Shown: one piece after another, positions 18,780 to 27,968 of the stretch
Layout of the letters: every line of letters starts with the position of its first letter
How positions within the stretch are numbered: the stretch's first letter is position 1
Assembly: GCA_008933735.1 (NCBI GenBank)
Contig: WBUL01000008.1
Span: 62,001 to 126,000, forward strand
Origin: Anaerolineae bacterium
GTDB lineage: Bacteria; Chloroflexota; Anaerolineae; Aggregatilineales; J027
Direction: 5' to 3'
DNA length: 64,000 bases
Position numbers and translations under genes: made by a program
The notes under the pieces: generated by a model
Database searches by the model: none
Told to the model about the DNA's origin: nothing
What the model saw: only the letters and a program-made list of their open reading frames with translations

Positions 18780-20843
18780 TTACTGGGCATCCAGCGCGGC
18801 TAAAATGATGCGTTCGCCTAACACGGCACCATTTTCATCCAGAATTGGATAGCGTTCGCCCGTATCTGTTCGGTACAAGCCCAGGGTCAGAAAATAGCGC
18901 CCTTTGGGGATATTGTAGCTTCCCATGTAATTATCCTGAATAAAAACGATGTCACGGCTCCACCAGTTCGCCGGAACTCCAAGAAAATCCCGCCCGAAAA
19001 CAACACGCCCGTCCAGCGCAACGAAATGCACAAACAGACTCAGAGGGACGTTATAATCATCAACAAGCGGCTGCAAATAAAGCTGTAAATTCAGGCCGTT
19101 ATCCACACCATTATCCACATTGGGGATCGTCGTCTGCGGGATTTCCATCCCCACAAACTGCAATACATTCCCAAAATTCACCGGATAGTCATACGGTAGG
19201 GCCCAATCCGTCAGATTTTCCGATGGAAAACTATCTGGCGGCCCCAGATAAGCCTGTCTCTGACTGACCTGCGTCAGCCGCTGTGCGAGCATATCTCCTT
19301 CAGCAGAAATCCGATACACCCAAAACGCAATTTCGCCATCCTGACGGTAAATCGTATCAACATAGGAAGTACCCATCGCTTCGGTCAACCAGTCCTTATG
19401 AGAAGGAACGATGGGCTCTAGCGGGGAGACAAACAGCAGTGTCGGCTTGTCATTTAAGGCAATATCAACTTCACCCTTAAACCAGACGACTTTTGTATTT
19501 TCGGGTGGGTTGGCGAACAGATAAATCAACGGGTCGAGGTATTCCGGCTCGCTGGTTGAAACAAGTGCCAGTTGTTCATCCTGTTCCCGTAGATAGCGGG
19601 CGAGCTGCTCCAGATCATCACGGTAAATTGACTGCACATCGTCATTTTCCACCCACTCATTAAAATAAGCGGGCCAATCCAGTGCTGCTGTCAGGGCAAT
19701 CGCTGCGATACCCAGACCCCAGATCATCTTGTTTAGACTCGGTTTGATATTTCCTAAAGTATCCAGACTGAGGGCGATGAACAGCATGAGACTGGGCAGG
19801 GTGGCTATCGAACGCAAGAACGACGGGGCAGAAACGGTCAGCAGACTTGGAACAAGGCCAGCAACCGCCAGCACTAAAAACAGGATGTTGATTGGCTGAC
19901 GGCGGCTTCGCCAGAGCATCAGCAAAAATCCAGTATAAACCAGCCAGCCTATTGGCGTGGTAAAAAGTGGACGGTCTGCGATGTTATAACGCCATTCCGG
20001 ATCGCCTTCAAAATAAGGCATTCCAAGCAGCTTACGAGCATTTCCCAGGAGTTCATCAGGATGACCTTTTTTGAACTCATCCCAGGGACGAGAAATCGAA
20101 TTCAGACGGTTTTGCCCCATCGGGTTATTCACCCGGTGGTAAATCATCGGCAGGGTGAGCCCTGCCCCCAGAATCGTGACCACGAGCAGCTCGCGCCAGC
20201 ATTTTTTGAAGGCTTCACGGTCAAAGAGGGCAAGCGCCAGCAGAAATCCTGCACAGGCAGCATAAAGCGCAACAGACGCGGTGTATGTGTAAATCGCAAA
20301 ACCGAGCGCAATGCCCGTGAAACCAACCAGTTTCCAATTGAATGCCGCTGAACGCCGAGATGAGCTGCTGATTCGCCAAAGTCCCCAGGCAACGACCAGA
20401 ATCACTGGTGGCAGCAAGACCGCTCGCAGGCCGACCCGGCTTGTAAACACTGCCCAGAAGGAAACCGCCGCCAGCCCGGATGCAAAAACCGCTGCGCGAA
20501 AACCGTATATCTCTCGTGCCAGACGGTACAGTAAGGCTACGGTGAGCATTCCGCACCAGAAAGCGGGTATTTTGACCATGAGAAGCGAGCTGCCGAACAA
20601 CAGATATGACACTGCCAGCAGCCACACGTAGCCGCCCTCATGTCCCTGATTAGTTTCGTAAAAAACGCGGAAATTCCCCTCAGTGATAATCGACTGGCCT
20701 TCCTGCGCTTTAAAAAGTTCATCGTGCTGCAAACCGGGCGGGGCTTCACCCAGTTGCCACAGACGACCAAACACCGCCACCAGCAAAATCAGCGTAATCA
20801 CAACTAATCGTGTCAAAATACGCGCCTTCTCATCTTCAAGCAC
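18780..20843 (-). CDS. GT-C membrane glycosyltransferase (GT39/ArnT-like)
   Basis: A 687-residue integral membrane protein. The N-terminal two thirds hold about ten to twelve transmembrane helices. The first extracellular loop carries [12 protein letters not shown], in which the Asp/Glu pair matches the catalytic acidic residues of lipid-sugar-dependent GT-C enzymes (dolichyl- or polyprenyl-phosphate-mannose type). [16 protein letters not shown] resembles the following family motif. The C-terminal third (about 480-687) is soluble and beta-rich, probably extracytoplasmic. It likely glycosylates envelope lipids or proteins; donor and acceptor are unknown. Confidence 0.8.
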   Translation of the reverse strand: MLEDEKARILTRLVVITLILLVAVFGRLWQLGEAPPGLQHDELFKAQEGQSIITEGNFRVFYETNQGHEGGYVWLLAVSYLLFGSSLLMVKIPAFWCGMLTVALLYRLAREIYGFRAAVFASGLAAVSFWAVFTSRVGLRAVLLPPVILVVAWGLWRISSSSRRSAAFNWKLVGFTGIALGFAIYTYTASVALYAACAGFLLALALFDREAFKKCWRELLVVTILGAGLTLPMIYHRVNNPMGQNRLNSISRPWDEFKKGHPDELLGNARKLLGMPYFEGDPEWRYNIADRPLFTTPIGWLVYTGFLLMLWRSRRQPINILFLVLAVAGLVPSLLTVSAPSFLRSIATLPSLMLFIALSLDTLGNIKPSLNKMIWGLGIAAIALTAALDWPAYFNEWVENDDVQSIYRDDLEQLARYLREQDEQLALVSTSEPEYLDPLIYLFANPPENTKVVWFKGEVDIALNDKPTLLFVSPLEPIVPSHKDWLTEAMGTSYVDTIYRQDGEIAFWVYRISAEGDMLAQRLTQVSQRQAYLGPPDSFPSENLTDWALPYDYPVNFGNVLQFVGMEIPQTTIPNVDNGVDNGLNLQLYLQPLVDDYNVPLSLFVHFVALDGRVVFGRDFLGVPANWWSRDIVFIQDNYMGSYNIPKGRYFLTLGLYRTDTGERYPILDENGAVLGERIILAALDAQ

Positions 20844-20926
20844 AACATTGTAGCAGGCTATTTCAAGAGAATTTTCCGACGGTCAAAAGGCGGTTTTCTG
20901 ACAGCGAAAAAACTTGACGCCTTATT

Positions 20927-20935
20927 TGTTATAAT
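20927..20935 (+). promoter_or_regulatory. Extended -10 promoter candidate P1 for gyrB
   Basis: TGTTATAAT forms a complete extended -10 element 113 nt before gyrB. A TTGACG lies only 10 nt upstream, too close to act as its -35. Confidence 0.45.
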
Positions 20936-20947
20936 CGGACTGCACAC

Positions 20948-20976
20948 TTGTTCGATATGGTCTAATGAGGTAAAAT
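20948..20976 (+). promoter_or_regulatory. Promoter candidate P2 for gyrB
   Basis: TTGTTC (20948-20953), 17-nt spacer, TAAAAT (20971-20976). Transcription would start near 20983, leaving a leader of about 65 nt before the gyrB ATG. Confidence 0.5.
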
Positions 20977-21028
20977 AGACGAGGTAGAGATACCCCTGAT
21001 GATGCGATGGATGTGTAGTTTAAATCCC

Positions 21029-21042
21029 CTACTGAGGAGTAG
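21029..21042 (+). promoter_or_regulatory. Hairpin holding the gyrB ribosome binding site
   Basis: CTACT-GAGG-AGTAG forms a five-pair hairpin whose loop and 3' arm contain the Shine-Dalgarno GAGGAG, 8 nt before the gyrB ATG. It could modestly limit initiation; the stem is short. Confidence 0.35.
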
Positions 21043-21047
21043 AGTTA

Positions 21048-24000
21048 ATGGTTGACCAGAAACAGCCGAGCACGTATACCGAAGCGAATATTGACTACCT
21101 GGAGGGTGTTGAGCACGTTCGCAAGCGCCCTGGTATGTACATGGGTGGCACCGACATCAAAGCCCTGCACCACATGGTTTATGAGGTGGTGGATAACTCG
21201 GTTGACGAGGCGCTGGCGGGGCGCTGTGATACCATTGAGGTCATTCTCCACGCCGACAACGCCGTCACTGTGAATGACAATGGCGCCGGGATTCCAGTGG
21301 CCGTACATCCCAAATTCGGGGTTTCTGCTCTGGAACTCGTGATGACCAAAATCGGGGCCGGCGGAAAGTTCGATAACAACGCCTACAAAGTGTCGGGTGG
21401 CTTGCACGGTGTTGGTGTGTCGGCAGTAAACGCGCTTTCGGAGCATGTGACAGTCCAGGTAAGACGGGATGGACATCTCTTCCAACAGACCTATGCCCGT
21501 GGACACGCGGTGACACCCGTTGAAAAAGTACGCCCCCTGGAGCCAGGGGAACCGAGTGGCACCCGCACAACATTCTTACCTGACCCCACCATCATGGAAG
21601 AAACCGAATTTAGTTATCACACCCTCTTGCAACGCTTCCGCGAGATGGCGTTCCTGGCAAGTGGTGTCACGCTGATTCTACGTGATGAACGGACCCAACC
21701 CTTCCCAAGAGAAATGACCTTCTATTTTGAAGGGGGTGTGCGTTCCTTTGTGTACTACCTCAACCGCAACCGGGACGCCCTGCATCCGATTGTGTACGGG
21801 TCACGGGATGTTGTTATCAATGGTGACAATTCTGAAAAATCCTATACGATTGGGGTGGAATTCGCTTTCCAGTATACTGACAGCTCCACTACGACGGAAT
21901 TAGCCTTTGCTAACACGATCAATACTCCGGATGGGGGACAGCATCAGAGCGGGATGCGGACGGCTATTACCCGCACGATCAACAATTATGCCCGCAAAGC
22001 CGGGCTGCTAAAGGAAAAGGAACCAAATTTCTCTGGTAACGATACGCTGGAAGGGCTGACCGCGATTGTCAGCATCAAGCACCCTGACCCGCAGTTTGAA
22101 AGCCAGACCAAAGTTAAACTCATGAACGCTGAGGTTAATGGAGCGGTTTCTCAGGTGGTGGGGGATATTTTCGCTGAATTTCTGGAAACCAATTCCCGTG
22201 AAGCACGGCGCATCGTTGAAAAATGTATGACTTCCATGCGGGCACGGGATGCGGCCAAGAAAGCCAGCGAACTGGTACGGCGCGGCTCAAATCTGCTGGA
22301 GAATACGACACTCCCTGGTAAACTGGCAGACTGTTCCAGCCGTGATCCCAACGGCACAGAGCTTTACATAGTTGAGGGAGATTCGGCGGGCGGCTGTTTT
22401 TCCGGCGACACTCGAATTGCACTGGCGGATGGACGCGATTTGAGTTTTGAAGAAATCATCGCGGAACAGGCCCAGGGGAAAGTTCATTTTTGTTACACGC
22501 TCCGGCCAGACAAAACCATCGGTATTGAACAGATTATCAATCCACGCATGACTCGCCGAAATGCGGAAGTGATCCGGATCACGCTGGATAATGGTGAAAC
22601 CATTACCTGCACCCCTGACCATCTCTTTATGCTGAGGGATGGCAGTTATAAACAGGCACAGGATTTGATGCCTACCGATTCACTCATGCCTTTGTACCGT
22701 AAGTTATCCAGCAAAGAAAAACCAGGTACTACAATCGACGGCTATGAAATGGTATGGTGTCCACGTTCAGACTCCTGGCTTTTCACACATCTGCTAGCAG
22801 ATTGGTACAATCGCTGGAAAGGGGTTTATGATGAAGTCACTGGTGACCATTATCATCATATAGACTTCAATAAATACAATAACAATCCCACTAATATTGT
22901 GCGGATACCTGCGGAAGAACATCTAGCTTTACATCGAGAACATATCCAGCACACCTTGCACCGTTCAGACAAATGGCGTGAATTTTATACCTCAAATGAG
23001 GAATACCGGGAGCAGAACCGAAAAAATCTCTACCAGGCCCAATTTGAATACTGGAATAACGAAACAGATCGGAAGATGCAAGCTGCGGCTCAGAAAGCTG
23101 CTAAACAGTGGCAGGATGAGGGACTTCTCGAATGGCGACGCGGAAAAACTCGTGAACAGTGGACAGACGAGTTCAGAACCAGGCGTAAGGCTGCTCTACA
23201 GCGTACCTACTATGATAAAACGATAGCAGCGTTAAAACAGTTTGAAGCGCAGGGAGAGCTTGATTTAGAAGCTTACAATACCTACCGCTTAGAGAAGAAA
23301 GACAAATCGCTGCTGAAATTCGATACTTTTTGTCAGCGTTATTTCGATGGTAAAGAGACTGTAGCGCTCGATGCTATCAGCAATTACAACCATCGAATTA
23401 CTGCAATCGAGCGCGTTGAAGAAACCCTGGATGTCTATGACATCGAAGTTCCCAACACGCACAATTTCGCGCTGGCAAGCGGCGTGTTTGTCCATAACAG
23501 CGCCAAACAGGGGCGTGACCGTCATTTCCAGGCGATACTGCCACTGCGCGGGAAAATACTGAACACGGAACGTGCCCGCCTGCACAAAATCCTGGATAAC
23601 AACGAAGTCCGGGCGCTGATTTCGGCTCTTGGTGTTGGGATCCACCCTGATTTTGATATTACTAAGCTCCGTTACCAGAGCATTATCATTATGACAGATG
23701 CTGACGTTGATGGGGCCCACATCCGCACCCTGCTGCTGACCTTTTTCTTCCGCTACATGCAGCCCTTGATTACTGAAGGGCATCTCTTCATCGCCCAACC
23801 CCCTATTTATCGTCTTGCACAGGGCAAGGATGCCCGCTACTACTATGCCCAACCGGGGGAAAACGACGCGGCGACCCTGGCACGGGCACTAAAGGACTTC
23901 AAGAATCCTGAAAAAGCGCATGTCCAGCGCTATAAGGGTCTGGGAGAGATGAATCCCGATCAACTGTGGGAAACCACGATGAATCCTGAGAATCGGCTTC

Positions 24001-24131
24001 TATTACAGGTCACTATTGAGGACGCCTCGGAGGCGGATAAGACCTTTGATATGCTGATGGGCAACGCAGTACCGCCGCGCAAACGCTTCATCCAAACCCA
24101 CGCCCGCACTGTGCGGAATCTGGATATTTAA
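21048..24131 (+). CDS. gyrB: DNA gyrase subunit B with in-frame intein
   Basis: GyrB is the ATPase and Toprim subunit of the topoisomerase that introduces negative supercoils. The 1027-residue precursor has a GHKL ATPase (YEVVDNSVDEAL, NDNGAGIPV, GGLHGVGVSAVNAL), a transducer, the Toprim EGDSAGG, IIIMTDADVDGAHI and a C-terminal RYKGLGEMNPDQLWETTM. The Toprim motif is interrupted after EGDSAGG by 368 foreign residues (450-817) and resumes with SAKQGRDRHFQA, so the mature protein would be 659 residues, normal for bacterial GyrB. GAGGAG lies 8 nt before the ATG. No gyrA neighbours it. Two promoter candidates lie upstream and a strong terminator follows. Confidence 0.98.
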   Translation: MVDQKQPSTYTEANIDYLEGVEHVRKRPGMYMGGTDIKALHHMVYEVVDNSVDEALAGRCDTIEVILHADNAVTVNDNGAGIPVAVHPKFGVSALELVMTKIGAGGKFDNNAYKVSGGLHGVGVSAVNALSEHVTVQVRRDGHLFQQTYARGHAVTPVEKVRPLEPGEPSGTRTTFLPDPTIMEETEFSYHTLLQRFREMAFLASGVTLILRDERTQPFPREMTFYFEGGVRSFVYYLNRNRDALHPIVYGSRDVVINGDNSEKSYTIGVEFAFQYTDSSTTTELAFANTINTPDGGQHQSGMRTAITRTINNYARKAGLLKEKEPNFSGNDTLEGLTAIVSIKHPDPQFESQTKVKLMNAEVNGAVSQVVGDIFAEFLETNSREARRIVEKCMTSMRARDAAKKASELVRRGSNLLENTTLPGKLADCSSRDPNGTELYIVEGDSAGGCFSGDTRIALADGRDLSFEEIIAEQAQGKVHFCYTLRPDKTIGIEQIINPRMTRRNAEVIRITLDNGETITCTPDHLFMLRDGSYKQAQDLMPTDSLMPLYRKLSSKEKPGTTIDGYEMVWCPRSDSWLFTHLLADWYNRWKGVYDEVTGDHYHHIDFNKYNNNPTNIVRIPAEEHLALHREHIQHTLHRSDKWREFYTSNEEYREQNRKNLYQAQFEYWNNETDRKMQAAAQKAAKQWQDEGLLEWRRGKTREQWTDEFRTRRKAALQRTYYDKTIAALKQFEAQGELDLEAYNTYRLEKKDKSLLKFDTFCQRYFDGKETVALDAISNYNHRITAIERVEETLDVYDIEVPNTHNFALASGVFVHNSAKQGRDRHFQAILPLRGKILNTERARLHKILDNNEVRALISALGVGIHPDFDITKLRYQSIIIMTDADVDGAHIRTLLLTFFFRYMQPLITEGHLFIAQPPIYRLAQGKDARYYYAQPGENDAATLARALKDFKNPEKAHVQRYKGLGEMNPDQLWETTMNPENRLLLQVTIEDASEADKTFDMLMGNAVPPRKRFIQTHARTVRNLDI
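22395..23498 (+). mobile_element. GyrB intein with HNH-type homing endonuclease region
   Basis: A 368-residue protein intron (precursor residues 450-817). Splicing residues are complete: C450 (CFSGDTRIALADG, block A), TPDH at 522-525 (block B), VYDIEVPNTHNF and GVFVHN (blocks F and G, ending H816-N817), and Ser818 as the +1 nucleophile. The middle has an HNH-like run with paired histidines (HYHHIDFNKYNNNPTN, 601-616, then EEHLALHREH near 623-632) and a basic helical tail (EWRRGKTREQWTDEF). From memory it closely resembles the intein at the same site in cyanobacterial GyrB but is shorter. The central part looks more AT-rich than the flanking gyrB, which suggests transfer. Confidence 0.95.
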
Positions 24132-24137
24132 CACCGC

Positions 24138-24171
24138 CTGACTCCCCTCGTGGCTGAACGAGGGGAGTCAG
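24138..24171. terminator. Intrinsic terminator between gyrB and the ABC operon
   Basis: A perfect 13-bp stem (CTGACTCCCCTCG and its complement) with an 8-nt loop begins 7 nt after the gyrB stop. A CGCCTGA/TCAGGCG pair flanks it. The T-run is poor (ATTTATC), but the stem is strong and could serve both convergent units. Confidence 0.8.
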
Positions 24172-24192
24172 ATTTATCAGGCGGGATAAGAA

Positions 24193-25299
24193 TTACTCGC
24201 CGTTGGGTGTGATCGCCACCTCTGCCGCAGTCCAATCGGTACCCAAAAGATCAAGATCAGGATATTCTTCCTGAAGCTGGGCAACTGCCGCTTCAGCCAG
24301 GTCATTGCGCCATGCTCCCTCATCAGGTTCCTGCGTAATGACTTCATAGTTCAGCGCGATTTCCGCTGTCTGCGCGTACAGGTCAGCATTCATAATGCCG
24401 ATGGGTGTTTCGGAAGGCCAGATCAGCTTGTTAATCTCGTTCATCATCCAGGCCTGGTGGCCAGCACCGAGGGTTGAGCCTTCTTCAAGCACATACTCAA
24501 CACATTTATCCGCATTGTCCCGGCAGAAAATCCACCCACGCAGACTGGCCTTGATGAACTTGACCGCGATGTCTGCATTCCCTTCCTGAGCCAACCATTC
24601 TTCGTTGGCGAAGATGTTATCTTCCAGCATCGCCGTGCCGACTTCGTTCAGGTCAATCACATTCAAATCATCCAGTGTGTAAACCGGGAACGCATCATCT
24701 TCACCGACAAATTCCAGCACCTGCGCCAGTTCATTGTAAGTCATGGCGGCGGCGGCATCCACTTCGCGGTTCAGGAACAGGTTCATATCAAAGGGCTGAT
24801 TGACAATTTCCACATCATTTGGGTCTTCCGGATCAAGCCCTTCTTTGACCAGCGCCGCAAACAAAGGAAATTGATTGCCAAAGCCCCAGACACCCACTTT
24901 TTTACCTTCCAGATCTGCGATGGTTTCAATGCCGCTGTCTGCCCAGGTCACTTCACGCATCCCACTGCGCTGGAAAATCTGAGCAATCACGACCGCGCCT
25001 GAGCCCGATTCGCGTGCCGCCAGATGGCTGCCCATCCAGTCAATACCAAATTCCGCGCCGCCTGCTGCGACCACCTGCTGCGGACCAATATCCGGGCCGC
25101 CAGGAAGGATGGTTACATTTAACCCTTCTTCGGCATAGTAACCTTCTTTGAGCGCGGCATAATAACCCGCAAACTGCGCCTGAGTCACCCATTTCAACTG
25201 CAAACGGACATCGACCATTTCTTCCTGCGCGATAGCCGACGGCAGGACACCTACCGCTAACAGCGCAACAAGGACTACGAACACCACTCGACGAAGCAT
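24193..25299 (-). CDS. ABC transporter substrate-binding protein, NMT1/THI5 family
   Basis: Extracellular binding protein of an uptake system. Residues 1-24 are a signal peptide (RRVVFVVLVALLAVGVLPSA, cleaved near AIAQ). The mature domain shows LQLKWVTQAQFAGYYAALKE, GYYAEEGLNVTILPGGPD and GKKVGVWGFGNQFP, typical of the NMT1/THI5-like group that binds thiamine-precursor pyrimidines, riboflavin, taurine or nitrate. The lack of a lipobox is notable; in a monoderm cell it might instead be held by contact with the permeases. It is last in a four-gene minus-strand operon. No TPP or FMN riboswitch was recognised upstream, so the substrate stays open. Confidence 0.88.
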   Translation of the reverse strand: MLRRVVFVVLVALLAVGVLPSAIAQEEMVDVRLQLKWVTQAQFAGYYAALKEGYYAEEGLNVTILPGGPDIGPQQVVAAGGAEFGIDWMGSHLAARESGSGAVVIAQIFQRSGMREVTWADSGIETIADLEGKKVGVWGFGNQFPLFAALVKEGLDPEDPNDVEIVNQPFDMNLFLNREVDAAAAMTYNELAQVLEFVGEDDAFPVYTLDDLNVIDLNEVGTAMLEDNIFANEEWLAQEGNADIAVKFIKASLRGWIFCRDNADKCVEYVLEEGSTLGAGHQAWMMNEINKLIWPSETPIGIMNADLYAQTAEIALNYEVITQEPDEGAWRNDLAEAAVAQLQEEYPDLDLLGTDWTAAEVAITPNGE

Positions 25300-25375
25300 A
25301 GAAAAAATCCCCTTACTAAAACTCTATCTTTTGAACTGCTGGATTTCAGCAGTTGTCATTACACGCAGCGCCTCC

Positions 25376-27166
25376 TTAGTGAGAATCGCTGCGGAAAGAC
25401 CGATACCAGGGCATGGCTGCACGTTCTAAAGAAGAAACCAGCATATAAAACCCGATGCCAAAAAATGAGGCGACCAGGATTGCTGACCAGGACTCCGGAA
25501 AACGGAACAGGGCTGCATCCTCTCGAATCCGATAGCCTAATCCGGCCAGCGACCCACCAAAGAATTCCGCCACAATCGCGCCAATCATCGCCAGGGTTGT
25601 CGCCAGTTTTAACGCGCTAAATACAAATGGCAGTGCATTGGGCAACCGCAGCGACCCGAAAATTTCCAGTTCGGTTGCCGCATAGGAACGCATGAGTTCC
25701 AGTTGAATTGGCTCAACCGAGGTCAGCCCGCGTACAGTGCTAATCATCGCGGGGAAGTAACACAGCACCGCTACAATCGCCACTTTGGAATTGGCGCTGG
25801 TAACACCAAACCAGAAATTCGCAATCGGCGCAAACGCGATAATCGGCACTGAGTTGGCGGCAATCGCCAGAGGTAAAATCCCCCGGCTGAATTGGGTAAA
25901 GCGAGCGGAGATGATTCCGGTAAAAATCCCTAATCCGCAACCGACCAGAAACCCGAACAGCGCATTCTGGAAAGTAAACCAACCTGCCGCTACCAGCTTG
26001 GGATATTCTTCCTTAAAGGTGTCCCAGATAACCGTGGGTTTAGGCAGCAGGAATTCTTCGATTTCAAAAATATGAATCGCCTGTTCCCACACAATGATTG
26101 TGGTGATAGCCACCAGAATCGGCGCGATATTGCCACGTATCACAGTCAGGTACAACCCCAACCGTTCCCAGGGGGCCATGAGATAAACTGCTGAAATCAA
26201 GGCCACGCCCGCCAGCATTGCCGCTAAGTCAAATGCCCACAGGGGTTTGTTCTGGGCATCCCCGCCGAGTAGTTCGGTGAAAGTGCTGGTTTTGACATCG
26301 TAGTAGCTGGCAAAAAAGTTGTAATCTGCCACGACGACTGTCAGCACGTGCAGCACATACAGCATGAGCACAAGGGCAACTGCCAGCCGCAGGCGTTCAA
26401 ACGATTTTTTCCCGTTGCCGAGCAATTTTTCGCGGGATTGGGATTGGTTCCAGGGTTCAACCAGCCCAACGACTGAAGCCAGCAGCAAAAGACTCACGAC
26501 TAGTCCGCTAAAACGGATGCGTTCAGAAAAAATCGGGTGCTGGGCGATATACCCGGCAAAAACCATGATGAGCGCGACTGCCGCAGCGCCAGTCTGTAAC
26601 CAGAATCGTTGGCGTTTGTAATCCCAGGGAGACCACAACAAAACAACAGAGGCCAATGCTGCTCCGGTAAACACTGCCGTGATGTTCAGCGTTTTGACCG
26701 GATTCACGAAAGCTTCTTCTCGAAATTCGTCGGCGAGTGTTTCAGCATCAAGACCATACAGGTCAAAGACCAGATTCGTGTCCTGCCAGATAAAGATAAA
26801 GAAGTAAATGGCAAACAGCGCCAGACCAACCACCAGCGCCATATCCAGCCGTGAGGCGGGTTCATGCCGTTTCTGCCAGAACTTAGGCCCCGAAAAGAGC
26901 AGGAATGCTCCAGAGAAGATCAGGGCGATGGAGACCGCTTCCTGCAAGCTTTCTCCCCGGAAGGAACGCCCAAATTGGGCGCGGAGCAGCAGTGTCGGGT
27001 GCTGGATATGATAAGCGATGATGATGAACAGCAGCGTCATGAAACCCGCAATATCCCGGTTGAGGTTGGGACGCAGGACAACTTCCGGTGTGTCTGCTAT
27101 CCTGGCAGCGGTTGGCTGGATCGGCTCTTCGGCTTGCACCGACTTCACAACATACTGCTCACTCAT
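25376..27166 (-). CDS. ABC transporter permease with large membrane extension
   Basis: A 596-residue integral membrane protein. The C-terminal 270 residues are a normal BPD_transp_1 permease with the coupling-helix region (ELMRSYAATELEIFGSLRLP, matching EAA---G). The N-terminal 310 residues add about eight hydrophobic helices (for example MTLLFIIIAY, ALFAIYFFIFIW, AVALVLMLYVLHVLTVVV) not found in ordinary SsuC/ThiX permeases of about 260 residues. It overlaps the ATPase gene by 4 nt. The second permease of the operon has no such extension, so the two probably form a heterodimer. Confidence 0.9.
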   Translation of the reverse strand: MSEQYVVKSVQAEEPIQPTAARIADTPEVVLRPNLNRDIAGFMTLLFIIIAYHIQHPTLLLRAQFGRSFRGESLQEAVSIALIFSGAFLLFSGPKFWQKRHEPASRLDMALVVGLALFAIYFFIFIWQDTNLVFDLYGLDAETLADEFREEAFVNPVKTLNITAVFTGAALASVVLLWSPWDYKRQRFWLQTGAAAVALIMVFAGYIAQHPIFSERIRFSGLVVSLLLLASVVGLVEPWNQSQSREKLLGNGKKSFERLRLAVALVLMLYVLHVLTVVVADYNFFASYYDVKTSTFTELLGGDAQNKPLWAFDLAAMLAGVALISAVYLMAPWERLGLYLTVIRGNIAPILVAITTIIVWEQAIHIFEIEEFLLPKPTVIWDTFKEEYPKLVAAGWFTFQNALFGFLVGCGLGIFTGIISARFTQFSRGILPLAIAANSVPIIAFAPIANFWFGVTSANSKVAIVAVLCYFPAMISTVRGLTSVEPIQLELMRSYAATELEIFGSLRLPNALPFVFSALKLATTLAMIGAIVAEFFGGSLAGLGYRIREDAALFRFPESWSAILVASFFGIGFYMLVSSLERAAMPWYRSFRSDSH

Positions 27167-27957
27167 GCCATAACCTCGCGCAGCAGATGGCGAATCTGGC
27201 TGCTGTAGTGGAAAAAGCCATCACTATCGAGGGTTTCGGCGCTGCGGGGGCGGGGCAAATCCACATCGATCACTTTGTATATTTTACCCGGACGCGGCGA
27301 CATGACCACGACCCGCGATGAGAGATAGACCGCTTCAGAAATATTGTGTGTCACAAAAATGACGGTCATATTCGGAATGCTGTGCCAGATCGACAGCAGC
27401 TCATTGTTCAGACGTTCACGGGTCATCTCGTCCAGCGCCCCAAATGGTTCATCCATCAGCAGAAGGGGTGGCTCAAAAGCCAACGCCCGCGCGATGCTCA
27501 CGCGCTGCTGCATTCCGCCCGAAAGCTGCCAGGGGTAATGGTCGGCGAAGTCGCTCAACTCGACCAGTTCCAGCATCTTTTTTGCCCGCTCGGCACGCTC
27601 CTGACGCGAGTATTTCATCACTTCCAGGGGAAGCTGAACATTCTTGGTGACCGTGCGCCATTCATAAAGAGTCGCGCTCTGGAACACAAACCCATATTCC
27701 CGGTTACGGCGTGCGACATCGGCAGAGTGCCCGTTAACGGTCAATATGCCGTTGGTGGGCTCAATCAAATTCGCAATCAACCGCAGCAGCGTGCTTTTGC
27801 CGCACCCGGACGGCCCGATCAAAGAGATAAATTCGCCGCGTTTGACTTCCAGATTGATGTTTTCCAGCGCATTAACCACCTTGCCATCGGCACTGGTGAA
27901 TTTTTTGTTCAAATCTTGAATAACAATAAGTGTGTCCTGGCTGTTTGTATTGCTCAC
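27163..27957 (-). CDS. ABC transporter ATP-binding protein
   Basis: A 264-residue ATPase that powers import. It has Walker A (GPSGCGKST, about 45-53), Q-loop (YGFVFQSATLYEW), signature LSGGMQQRVSIARAL, Walker B LLLMDEPFGALDE and H-loop (FVTHNISEAVYL). It belongs to the nitrate/sulfonate/taurine-type branch (SsuB/TauB/ThiZ-like). Its stop overlaps the start of the downstream permease by 4 nt and it lies 11 nt after the upstream permease stop, so the operon is tightly coupled. Confidence 0.95.
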   Translation of the reverse strand: MSNTNSQDTLIVIQDLNKKFTSADGKVVNALENINLEVKRGEFISLIGPSGCGKSTLLRLIANLIEPTNGILTVNGHSADVARRNREYGFVFQSATLYEWRTVTKNVQLPLEVMKYSRQERAERAKKMLELVELSDFADHYPWQLSGGMQQRVSIARALAFEPPLLLMDEPFGALDEMTRERLNNELLSIWHSIPNMTVIFVTHNISEAVYLSSRVVVMSPRPGKIYKVIDVDLPRPRSAETLDSDGFFHYSSQIRHLLREVMA

Positions 27958-27968
27958 AAAACCCTCGA

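Noticed and set aside
22395..23498. Insertion in gyrB considered as an IS element or frame-disrupting insertion
   Set aside because: It is in frame, lacks terminal repeats and transposase, and has all intein splicing motifs.
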